Made by a program: the position numbers and the translations under genes | Notes under the pieces: generated by a model | Told to the model about the DNA's origin: nothing | The model's database searches: none | The model's input: the letters and a program-made list of their open reading frames with translations, nothing else | Shown: positions 20,244-30,864 of the stretch, piece after piece | Layout of the letters: each line of letters starts with the position of its first letter | Numbering within the stretch: position 1 is the first letter of the stretch | From: Isoetes taiwanensis | Taxonomy: Eukaryota > Streptophyta > Lycopodiopsida > Isoetales > Isoetaceae | Length of the DNA: 64,000 nucleotides | NCBI GenBank assembly: GCA_021234155.1 | Contig: JAJEKV010000159.1 | Coordinates: 62,001 to 126,000 of the forward strand | Direction of reading: 5' to 3'

Positions 20244-20879
20244 GAGAAAAGAGAAGTTTTGAGTGATTTCATGAAAGATAAAGAAGTTAGAGAGTCTCTT
20301 GGTGAAGAATTCAGGAATATGGAGGTGAAAAATCAGTTGGTTGGTAACATTAGAGGAAACATTCAGTCTGTAAAATCTTCTACAAGCATAGACCCCATGG
20401 CAGCGAAAAAAAGCGTACTTGCAATAGCTATTGGAGATGGTGGTTGCACAAGTAAGACTATTAGTAAGTTGGGTAAAGTTTTGGGAGTCCATCCGAGAAA
20501 TATTGCAATGGCAATAGATAAGCACAAACAAGTGCATGTTGATAAAGCTGGGTGGGTCTTTTACAGAAGATCCAAGAGGTTCGGTTCGATTACAAATGAT
20601 GTCATTGAGATGGTTCATGAATTTTGGGATGCAAATACAAGGGTTTCACCGAATGCAAAGGATGTGAGATACAAAAGGCTGGCAAAGAGTATTAAACAAG
20701 AACATGCCACATATTATTTGGAGGATACACAGGTTCATTCCTTCCTTCCTTTTTCTATATTGTAAAAAATTTATAAATTCTGATTAATGCAAGTTGCTTG
20801 GTTAGATTTTATATGTTTGTACGACATTTGTCTTTTTTCTTTAATTTGTTATTTGTGAAAGATGATAGTAGTAGTTGCA

Positions 20880-21370
20880 GACTTCATTATGAGTAGTTAG
20901 AGTTCCAAGTTCTTGTATGGTAGAGATCATGTTATAGTTCAAGTTTTAGTTCCAATCCTGAAATTGTAGCTCCTACTTTCAAGTTGTAGTTGGAGTAGAC
21001 TAGTAGGTTACAGGTTCAGGTCACAACTTATAGTCCCAATAGCAGTTACAGTCAGACAATGGTTACAGTTAGAAACTAGCTACAGTTAGTTGCAGTCAGA
21101 CAATAGTTGCAGTCCGAAAATAGCTACAGTTAGTTATAGTCATGTTTCAATCAGTTACAGTTGCAGGTCATATTTACAAATAGTTACAGTTTGTTTTGAC
21201 AATGACAAATGCAAATTAATAGTGGTAGTTGTTGTTTCAGTTCCAGTTGCAAATGCAAATGTAGGATAGTTGTAGTTGGTGTTGTAGTTCTAGTTGCAAA
21301 TGCAGTGCAATCTTAGTTGCATGAGCTTTGTTGTGTACTAGTTATAGCTTTAGTTGTTATTTGTGCTTGT
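20880..21370 (+). repeat. Degenerate TAGTTGCAGT minisatellite
   Basis: Many variants of TAGTTRCAGT (AGTTACAGT, GTTGCAGTC, AGTTATAGTC), about every 10-20 bases, in the intron of copy 1. No coding potential. Probably an expanded simple repeat. Confidence 0.65.
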
Positions 21371-22404
21371 TACATTTTACATACCCCCTACCCAATGGGT
21401 ACTTGAGTTTGTGCGTATGTGGTTTGTGGAGAAGGAAAAAATTTCACAATGTGTTTAATAGACATTTCTCGGGTTTAAACTAGACATCTCTTCATTCTCG
21501 GTCTAAACCCGGTCTCTCGTTGGTTAAGACTCTATTGCATCTATCTCTTAAGATGCAAGAATTTTCATTGCATGTGTCCCTTACGTTGAATCATTGCCAG
21601 GATCATTGTAGTTGTAAGAATGTATAGGGTTGTAGACGGGGTTGTAGAATGCATATGGGTTTTCAAATTGTTTGGAATAGAGCATCCAAGTGGTAAGCAA
21701 ATGTTGGAATATCCTTCAGCATCAACTGTCTTAAGTATTTGACTACACATCGATACAAATTCTTTTTCATACCATTTATTGTACTGGACTGCAACTAGCC
21801 ATCATTTCATGGATTAATACATTATATTGACTCATGGTAGGAGAGTAACAAGGAACAACAAACGTAACTGTGAATGCATAAGCTGATAGCCATATTTTGA
21901 ACACTATATTTTGAACAGAAACATATAGCTGCCATCCTCTCTCTTACCTACCAAATGATTGATTTCTCTCCTGCTTTTTTTCTCGCTCCCATACATGAAA
22001 TTCAGCAAGCTACTCAAGATTGTTGTCATCATATAGAACCGTGATAACCCACTTGAATGTTTAACATTAAAAAGCATGCTGTCGACCTGCAAACTGTTCA
22101 TCCTGAAGGCAGACCATCATGTTCCCAATTATATCAGGGGATGATGAAATTAGTATCTACATGCATATCCAAAAATGGATGCACTTTCTCACCTAAATAT
22201 TGTGCACCAGAGGGAAAGACATCTTCGTCGCCAACTCAGCTTTGGGTTCAGAAAGCCCAGAGAGGGAATATTCACTTATCTTAATGCAGAACCTCCTGCA
22301 AGTGATGAAGAAGAAGTAGGCATCCTCCGTACTTAATACCAGTTCAAAGACATTTGGCCAGGAACCTAGAAGTGGGCATCCTCCGTACTTAATACCAGTT
22401 CAAA
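21371..22404. other. Intron sequence of copy 1 without recognised genes
   Basis: No domain could be supported. It includes a direct duplication at 22315-22423: GTGGGCATCCTCCGTACTTA appears in full at 22373 and with a slightly different first part (GTAGGCATCC) at 22317, each followed by TACCAGTTCAAAGACATTTGG. The duplication lies exactly at the broken end of the GBSS fragment. Confidence 0.4.
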
Positions 22405-23741
22405 GACATTTGGTCAGGATAGTTGATTTCCAATTGTTCAAGCTGCTTCTCTTGGTACTTTTTCCCAGTACCCTATGGACATGGAAGTAAAAAACTTGAT
22501 TATTGTTCAACGTCCACGTGCCTTCTAAACAACCATCAGGCATGTTACATGGTAACTTACCAGTGCCACTAATTGCACATCTTCTTTGATGAACTCAGCA
22601 ACAGCTTCTACAAGGATGTCTGAGCCCTTCTGCTCTTCTAATCTGCCAATAAACCCGATGAGAGGGATATCCGGGTTTACATGTAAACCCACCTCAGCTT
22701 GCAAAGCCTCCTTTATTGCGGGCTTCACTTCCAAGGCCTATAAACGAACCACATGTCAGATTGACACTTCCACATGGGTGAACACATGTTGGTTTCAAAA
22801 TTACCGTTTTTGCATCATAATTCAATGGAAGATATTTATCTGCTGAAGGATCCCATTCTTGGATATCCATGCCATTGACAATTCCTATGCAACCAGTTGT
22901 TTTCACCACATCGTCTAGCTCGACACCCTTGTCTGGTCCAGAACTTAGCTCCTCTGCGTAGTTAGAACTAACAGTAAGTACAAGATCTGATTCAAGGAAT
23001 GCTGCTTTCATCCAGTTTATTTTTCGCCCTTTGATTGGTTTAGTATACCTGCAATACCCATGTATATAGGAAAATTCAATGATAGCTTCAATTAAATGTA
23101 AACTTTAGATGGTGTCGTTAGTTACCCATCTATGAAGTCAAAGGAACTTCTAAACTCATCCGGAAGATTCAAACGATCAAAATCTGAGTAGGCAAATCTC
23201 CCCTGATATGCAATGTTATGCACACAGAAAGCTACCTGCTAATACAAGATCATATTAATATTTGCTCATTTACTTACACATATCAGAGCATTTGGTTTTA
23301 GAAGCACACCTTTGCATTTTGAAAATGCCCAAAAGGTTTATAATTGCTTTTCAGGTAGCAAGGAACAAGAGCAGTATGCCAATCATTTGCAATAAAGACG
23401 ACATCTTCTCCTGAACCATAACCTCAGCTGTCAGATCCATCACACAACATAAGGAAAAGATGAAGTGTGAAATAGTCCCTCACCATAAGGACCATCAAAG
23501 TATGGGTTGGTGGAAAGGTCTAGAACCCTTGCGGCCTCTATTGCTGCCTGCATTCTTGAAGTCAGTATGATACATCGAACGAAAGGTTGAAATACAGTGC
23601 GTGAGTTTAAAGAGGTATCCAAAAAACTATCCAGTGTTCAAAAATGCTTACCTGAGCTAATAAACTGAAACGAAGCTGATTGTCTATGTAGTCCTCTCCA
23701 GTGATTGGACCGTATATTTTGCTTCCAGTTTTGCCCCATAC
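22405..23741 (-). pseudogene. Granule-bound starch synthase fragment (internal exons, introns kept)
   Basis: Seven consecutive exons with GT-AG introns on the minus strand: 23741-23652 ([20 protein letters not shown]), 23547-23484, 23410-23310 ([20 protein letters not shown]), 23235-23126, 23048-22805 ([20 protein letters not shown]), 22737-22561 ([20 protein letters not shown]) and 22472 to about 22405 (GTGKKYQEKQLEQLE). GBSS elongates amylose in plastids using ADP-glucose; these exons cover the end of the N-terminal GT5 domain and the start of the GT1 domain. The N-terminal exons with the KTGGL ADP-glucose site and the C-terminal exons are absent. Individual exons are well preserved, but the fragment cannot make an enzyme. 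Retained introns show it was moved as DNA, not via mRNA. It lies inside the intron of a transposase-like gene and on the opposite strand. Confidence 0.85.
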
Positions 23742-23934
23742 CTGCTCGTCCACAAATAATAGTTAATTTAGAGACAAGATTCTGTAGCCTGTATGTTTTT
23801 CATATTTTTGTAGCCTAAAACTCCTTTGCCGAACTTGTTTCTGCAAATAACTCTTCAAGCTGCATCATACATTACCAGGACATACATAAGGAACAACATA
23901 AATAGGTACTATATCTGGTAAAAACCAAAATACT

Positions 23935-24203
23935 TGCCAACAGAAGAACCGTGAATGGACAATCTTTCCAGTAATCTTGTCGACCTTTATTTGAAGCCCC
24001 ATCAGATCGCCACAAGCTGGTGTGCCAACAAGAGTCCTGTACCAACATTTGGATCGTTTTTATCAAATGAACCTACATTTTTAGGGTTGTTGTAGTGCTC
24101 AACGACCGTTTCATGATATTCCCTTGTGAAAGTTACCACCGGGACTCTTAAGCTTCCTAAGAGCGGCAGATTTCAAAGTGCTTCTCGCCACAACACCGAA
24201 CAT
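23935..24203 (-). pseudogene. ISU1-like iron-sulfur cluster scaffold fragment (first exon)
   Basis: From ATG 24203 reads MFGVVARSTLKSAALRKLRV, a basic mitochondrial-presequence-like start, then YHETVVEHYNNPKNVGSFDK, DPNVGTGL and, after a one-base shift near 24035, TPACGDLMGLQIKVD and KITGKIVHSRF. Mitochondrial ISU1/ISCU builds Fe-S clusters on three cysteines; the first (in PACGD) is present here, the other two would be in later exons that are missing. It sits 194 bases upstream of the GBSS fragment in the same orientation. ISU1 and GBSS are not functionally related, so the joint is a rearrangement. 24204-24560 may be its promoter or leader. Confidence 0.8.
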
Positions 24204-25495
24204 TGTCAATCTGTAAGAAGCAGAAAACATCCAAAACTATGGAGCCGGAAGGGAAAAAAATAAACCTGCTTGTGGCATTCGTACCTAGATGTTTTTTCAG
24301 CCTAAACTTCCATGCTAATGCAAGATATGGCGCCTCGGATCTTCAAGACTAATGCCTCACCGTATGATACGGGAATGGACGTTCCCGCCCATCTCCCCCT
24401 TCTCGACCACCTACGACTCCTTGGCCATAAGCCCGTATAATTTTTGGACCGTATGCGAACGGGTGAGGTCCAAAAAAAACCCCTAACCAGTCACGCACAT
24501 GTTAGATACGGATTTTGAATGGTGAAATCCCCGGGTTTCTTATATGTAGGCCATGAATATGAACTCACTACGACTTTGTTATGCAATCCGAACTATTTCT
24601 TAAATTCAAAGAGCAATATCCAGAGGTGAAGATCCATCAAAGGGCATTTGAGAAATTAAAGCCATGGTATATACTGAAATTGAAGCAATTTAACTCTTGC
24701 TGCTGCATACATCATGTGAGGTTGCAAATGTTGTTAGATGGTTTTAATAAGTTGAGGGACCAGCAAGTTGTGCATGTGGAGTATGTCAGTGTATGGAACA
24801 AGACATTTGTATTGCTAGGACGAAGAAATATAAAACAACTACAGAGCTATGGCAGTCTATCCTTTGCCCAAGGGAGGAAAATCAAGAATTTCACAAAAAA
24901 GGATTGCATATATGGGCTTTGTAGCAATTGTGGTATATCCCGGCTACCAATATGTCCATTAGAGTTATCAGACCAAGGATCTATTAGTTGGGAGTATTGG
25001 GATTACGAGGAAGGTGGTAAGGATAAGTGGGGAAAACCGAAGGAAGTACTTAAGTGTTTGTGGAAAGAGACTAAACCACGAACGTTTACGCATAAATTGA
25101 TTGACAGGTTGGCTAAGTTTCCTTTGCATAGTTTCAGGCATAAGTGGCAAGCAAAGCAATTCAAGGAACTGCTTGAAAACCTTCCTCCTGGCATTCTTGT
25201 ATCAGTGGTCGATTTTGCTGAGAATTTTTCTATTCAGCTACAGAACCAAGTTCAGTCTGCATATTGGACTACTAAACAGGTTACTATCTTAGTGCATATT
25301 ACATACTATGTAGACTCTGTGTCAGGTGATATGATAAAAGACACTCATTATTATATATCTGATGATACAAAGCACGATACATTGTTTGTTCAACATGCTT
25401 TTATGATGCATTATGACTTTATGAAACAACAGGGCATGGATCCAAATAAACATTGGGTCTTTTCAGATGGAGCAGCATCACAATTCAAAGCAGCA

Positions 25496-26298
25496 TGGAA
25501 AAAATTAGCGGCTATTCTTAGCCAAATGGCTATTTTTTAGGGGGTCTAGGCAATTTTCGCGGCGAATTTTATGAAGAGGGATTTCTTTTTAAAAAATAAA
25601 AAATAGCCATAGTTAAAAAAAGTACTCCATTATTTTTTTTAGGATTAGCCAAACTATTTTTCCCTTTTTTCTTAATGAAAAAGGGATTATCCTTTCTTTA
25701 TATTACAATATTTATATATTAGATCATTAATAGCCAAACAAAATGTATTCTTATTAAAGATTTTTACAGATCGTTACCTACCATCATTAGTAATAGTAGT
25801 TTTTCAAATTATGAATTTCTATTACATATACCACATATGTATCTTAAAAAAAGAGTTGTAAGAGATGGCTAATATCTATCTAGATGCCCGAGTCAGTTGC
25901 ATAACTTCCTTCAAGGGTTAGAGATAAGTGCAATTTGATCACCATATCTAGAAGGATGTCGTTGCATCGAATGTAGTTCAGACTAAGCTATGTTGTGTTC
26001 TGTTAAAGTTTTTTAATATCATCTTATGTTCCTTAATTGTTGATTATTATTTGTAATTCTAGTACAATATGTCTAAAACTATGGAATCTACATTTTTTGC
26101 TTTTTCTAATAGAAAAGATATTCAACTGAAAGCTTAAAGGAATACTTAATTCAAAAGTTTTGCCAAGTCCAAATACATATAAATGTAATGTTAATAATAA
26201 CTTTAGCCAAATATATATAAAAAAATATTGTAAGATTTTAAAAAATAGCCAAACCATTTTTTATGAAAAAATATATACTGTGCTTAATTTTTTCCCTA
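25496..26298. mobile_element. 803-bp TIR element (MITE-like) with 10-bp target duplication
   Basis: Target duplication CAAAGCAGCA at 25486-25495 and 26299-26308. The ends read TGGAAAAAATTAGC and, inverted, TAGGGAAAAAATTAAGC, an imperfect TIR of about 15 bp; a second inverted pair TGGCTATTTTTTA/TAAAAAATAGCCA lies further in. It is AT-rich and non-coding. Removing it rejoins FSDGAASQFKAA to RPFYFVARYS in frame. A 9-11-bp duplication is typical of Mutator-like elements, so a MULE-derived MITE is my best guess. Confidence 0.75.
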
Positions 26299-27195
26299 CA
26301 AAGCAGCAAGACCATTCTATTTTGTCGCACGATACTCACATGACACACAAATTGAGATGATGTGGAATTTTTTTGGCTCAAACCATGGTAAAGGCGAGCA
26401 TGATGGTAAAGGTGCAGAATTAAAACGGTGGTTGAGGGAATGGATGAAGAGACAATCATCTTTAAAAATTGAAGGTGCAACTGATATAGTCCATCTTCTA
26501 GTTTGAAAAGGAAATCAGTCAGAAGATGGTTTTGGGAAATGGAGGGGGTAAATAGAAAGAACCTTTGGGGAGCAGAGACTATAGAAGACACAAGGAACAT
26601 TCATTCTGTTCATGGATTCAATCTAGAATGCCCTACCCAATTGAATGTAAGACGTTTATCTTGCTTTTGTGTAAATTGCTTAGATGCGGAATGGGAGAAA
26701 TGCATGAACAAGGATTATGTAGATAATTGGGAGCTTGTTACAGTTGAACCAAGCAAGGCATTGGCTGATGAATTTGAGCAACGCAAATCTGAAAGAGCCA
26801 GGTTTTCCACACAATCAACTATTTTGACAAATGATATAAGAGTGGGCGACAATTTTGCAATTGCTACTCCAAAGGATAATGAAGAGGGGGCATTATTTTG
26901 GATGATGAAATGCACAAAGACTAAGTATGTTGTTAAGGAAGCCTTTGAGGTCAATGGCCAAACATTTTATCCAGGAGAGGAGCTCCTTGAAGGTATTTAC
27001 TTTAAAAAGGTAGCAAGATCACAAACCAGCTATGTTTTATGCTCTGATCAGCCAAATGCAATAGTGTACGCCACTCAAGTTTGTGGAATTAAGTTGGCCA
27101 TGCCACAAGCGAAACATCGACTGAAGGGAAATAAAGTTGTATACACACTCAATGAAGCTGATAGTGAGAAAATTTTAGACAATCTTCCTGATGTG

Positions 27196-29650
27196 TACAT
27201 GTATAGCACCTGACAACAATACAAATATAATATACGACCACGAAGGGTGGCCCATCGTCATCAATATGAATACAACAGAATACCAATATAACGGAGGAAA
27301 TGCACCATAGATGAGGATTCTACCCCGGGCTCAGACTCATGGGTGTTGACTGACGATCAAGGCCTCCGGATAACAACAGACAAAGGTATAACATGGTGTT
27401 GGCTGGCATAGAACAATGGCTAAGGTAATCCACTCCATCCGCCCCTCCTGTGCACACTTTGCAGGTCGGCTGAAATATGCTATGGCGTGGTTGTAGCCTT
27501 TCGGAGACGCAATCTCATGGAATCACCCTATGAGACTACTCCAAGTTACATCTCCCCGGTCTGATGAGGCAGGTCAGGGAGGCGTCCCCTCCCCAGGCAT
27601 GATGGATCCCTAGGTGTGCTAGAGGACACGTACCACATCAGCAGCCCCTGCATCCGTACCTAACTTCCCTAAATCTAAAGGCCGGCTCACTGTGCCCGTT
27701 CAAGCCCCAGGACGTCCATATAGACAATCATCATATGACCCAGGGAGTGTCAGACCCATACCCGGCCCTCTTTAGTGTCCGACTATAAGCCTAGCATACT
27801 ATAGGAATCATGTAGCCAAGGTAGGCAAGATTCCACCCCCGTTTCACCATCATACCCGTTATCTAGTGCTGAATCACAACATAGCATCCACAATCAGGTG
27901 GGCTCTTGTGCACAGGCTGCATTTAATGGGATCTAAGGGGTTCTAGCTAGGAGCATCTCTACTTTCTAGATGGCCTTTAGGTCTCTACCCCTCCCTTAAT
28001 CCATACAACACAGGAGGAACAGAAAGAACTATCACAGAACATCCATCCATCCATAATATCAAATAGAACATGAGATAAGTCTAATCAAACAACTACTCCT
28101 ACAAGGTTAGTCCTATGACTGACTAGGAATCCAAGCTACCTACGTACTAACCAGCACCATAGCTAGACCCACTCTTTGGTTCTCTATCCCTCTGGCTAGA
28201 ACAGAGTTGAACAACAGCTCCTCCTCCACCAATGTCCCCAATTCGATTTTGGGGCAAATTGGGGTGGAAGCCTCAATTTGGGGGTCCCAAGTTAGCAACT
28301 CTGCCTTGCCCAATCGATTTGGACCAGGTGGCAATTCTAGACTAGTTATCATTAATTAATTTACTATTTTAGCCTGTTTAGTATTAGGTTAAGCCCTAAA
28401 TTCGAATTAGGTTTTAGGGTTAGGTTTCAACCTAATAATTAATCATTTACGTAGCTAACCTTAGCTTATGAATAATTAATGCACCATTAATTATTCCCAG
28501 TGATGTGTCATGTATATATACCTAAAAGGCATATAAATACATGGAACGTCATATTCTTCCCACCTTAGAAATGATGATGTCCCCAGCATCACGACTACGC
28601 TTGCTCTGGGCCAACACATGGCATATTGGAAGTGTGTATCCCCACCTTAAAGATGTAACGCTAGATTATAAGTCACACAGAAGTTGTCATGTTCAAAGTG
28701 CTCAAGTTTGAAATGACGCGTAATATGCAATCTATAACTCTGCGAGAGTTGACCAGTAATTAATTTGAGCAACGTTATGTGGGAGGAAACATATCGAGTT
28801 ATGCTATCCCCAGCATTGGCGTTTGATGGTTAAGTACAAGGAGAGTTAAATTAAGGAATTGAACCGATTTAGGTAGGCGATATAAAAGATACATATATAG
28901 ATCGTACATGATCATTATTTAGGACCGTAGTCTGTCAAAAATCGACACTGTAGATATAATACATAAACAAGCACATCATTGGTACTCAGTGGACCGTAGC
29001 CTATAGGGCCTAGCAGTGGATGCAGAAAACACATATTACAAGAAGAGCATGGGTCTGTAGTGACCCTTAAAAGGAGCTTCAGCTACCAAAGTAAGCACTT
29101 CTGACCTGCAGACTTACAAGTCATCAGTATCTACAAATTAATTTATATGTTGTGGTTGAAGGACCACCCCCTTTGAAGAAGAAAAAATGAAGAAGGGAAA
29201 CCTATCATGCCTAGGGCTTGCCATCTGTCTCGATGTAAGGAATGGCAATGATCCCATTATAGCCGTAGACGAAGGCAGACCTATCATGCCTATATGCCCA
29301 TCCCCATTCCTAGGATGCATCTAGCTCTATCCCCGCTACATGAAGACTGGCCTACATGATCCCTGCCGGATCTAACACTCATCGAGATATTGGATGGTGG
29401 TTGTAGCGCACCCCATTTCTTTGAAGCCAGAGGTGATGATGTCGTTATTGGTGCATGCCTTACGTTGACATAGGACGTAAGCCCCATCAAAATTCCTCTT
29501 GAGGACTGATATTGTATCCTCTTTTGGTAAGTGGGTCCACTTAACCAAGTAGGACAAGTGAGGAGTATTGCTTGTCTGCTTGTACACACGATCGAGAAAA
29601 GCGTGTGGAACTAGTTCCACTTGCTCGTCTGTCATATCTAAGAGCATTTG
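27196..29650 (-). mobile_element. Gypsy remnant: partial LTR plus chromodomain end of pol
   Basis: 27200-28552 resembles the gypsy LTR of 36470-38106 (CCACTCCATCCGCCCCTCC at about 27430; GGAACGTCA at the inner end), lacking its outer end. It is followed by internal sequence. On the minus strand 29647-29372 reads MLLDMTDEQVELVPHAFLDR, then YLVKWTHLPKEDT, the linker and chromodomain after integrase in chromoviruses. The outer LTR edge coincides with the truncated 3' end of transposase-like copy 1. Gag, RT and integrase are absent. Confidence 0.7.
28553..29371. other. Internal non-coding part of the gypsy remnant
   Basis: No ORF or RNA recognised between the LTR edge and the chromodomain fragment; likely the 3' untranslated part of the element. 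Confidence 0.4.
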
Positions 29651-30864
29651 GAATCCATATAGTATCTTAGAATCAAATATATACCTCTCAGGCTTACGTG
29701 AAGGACATTATGGGCCTTGAGATAGCTGAATCCTCAACAGAAGCTTGCTTGTCGGTGAACACACGTTGGGGTCAACCATGACCATTAGACGTTAAATGCC
29801 TGACGGTCTGTCGGAGTCCCACTATTACATTTGTGGTGATGAGTTCCGCAATGGTTGGAATACTCTTATAGATATATATTACAGTGACACTATATCACAG
29901 TATATCTAATTTAGAAATCATTCTTTATTCACACACATGTAGCTGATGATATATTATGCATGGGCTTACTACTCATTCTAATCACATTAATTTTTTTTTG
30001 TATATCTCTACATATAAAAACATATTCTATTTTATTCTATTCGATTATACTCCCCCTTCACTTTACAATTTGGTTTATTACACTCTGTGCTTATTTTGTT
30101 TTGTCTCAAAAAAATTCTTATTTTCTTACATTTTTAACAACTCATAGATTGCTACCGTCATTCTTATAGATACCCATCACATTTACACATACTATTGTAT
30201 ACCATACACGCACCTTGCATTCTCTTATATCATGTAATACATATATAGATTGGATTATATCTCCCATTGTTATATGTATACTTTAACATTAATTACACAC
30301 ACACACACACGTGTTCTCCATCATTTATCATTCATAACCTTTTCATAATCATAATCTAAGTCTCGTTATTCATTCTATAGTGTATAACATATACATAATT
30401 ATATTCTCCATTGTATTATATTTAACACTGCATTCACGCTACATTTTATTATATCAACAATTTCTTTCCACCATACTTTTAAATACTTTTCTTCTTTTCA
30501 GTATCTCTGATCTTTTCACATTCACACTCTCTATAACCATATTTTACATTCTAATTTGTACACATATCAATTCATTATTTATATATATTGTCATTTACTT
30601 ACATTTATCACAGATACAGACATTCTTATATTTACATCGCATAGATACATTATATGTGGCACCAATAAGTTGATGGCGCCGGAGATGAGTCGAGTTAAGG
30701 GGTTGATGGTCCACTGTCCGCCTGTGGTATGGCCATGTGATCTTCCTGTGTCACAGAAGGGCAGTTGTGATTACGGAGTCCACGGCAGAAGCATCGAAAG
30801 CATGTCTGGTCCTTCTTGAGCGTGTTACATATGGTGGTGTAGGCATAAAATGTTGACCCGACAT
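29651..30864. other. AT-rich, pyrimidine-biased spacer with CA microsatellite
   Basis: 29880-30660 is dominated by T, A and C with little G on the plus strand, and has an (AC)n run at 30294-30310. Long apparent ORFs here are rich in I, F, Y, L and S and reflect composition only. Nothing else is seen. Confidence 0.5.

Larger units (their letters stand above)
18951..27195 (+). pseudogene. DDE-transposase-like gene, copy 1, interrupted
   Basis: Exon 1: ATG 18951 to 19201, continuing in frame at 20261-20732 after removal of a LINE. It starts with a Lys/Arg-rich basic region (GKKKRTSKQETLKKRRQRKR) and has a DNA-binding-like region SKLGKVLGVHPRNIAMAIDK, ending at donor CAG/GTTCAT (20732/20733). 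Exon 2: about 24570-25495, resuming at 26309 after removal of an 803-bp element. It holds cysteine clusters (CCCCIHHV; CIYGLCSNCG...ICP), then VVDFAENF (Asp at 25210), FSDGAASQFK (Asp at 25466) and GKGEHDGKG (Glu at 26396), giving about D-85-D-39-E, as expected for an RNase H-fold transposase. A further cysteine motif CFCVNCLDAEWEKC lies at about 26660, then a beta-rich C-terminal domain. A stop/frameshift lies between 26480 and 26503, and the 3' end is lost at about 27195 where gypsy LTR sequence begins. I cannot name the superfamily. Its intron contains the ISU1/GBSS block. Confidence 0.7.

Noticed and set aside
22405-23741. Functional starch synthase gene
   Set aside because: The exons for the ADP-glucose site and the C-terminal half are missing, and the last exon is broken at about 22405.
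18951-27213. KDZ- or hAT-type transposase assignment
   Set aside because: Cysteine clusters suggested KDZ-associated domains, but the phrases around the acidic residues (VVDFAEN, FSDG, GKGEHDG) do not fit what I know of either family.
30294-30673. 97-residue open frame rich in I, Y, F and L that could pass for a membrane protein
   Set aside because: Region is T/A/C-biased low-complexity DNA and several frames look alike.
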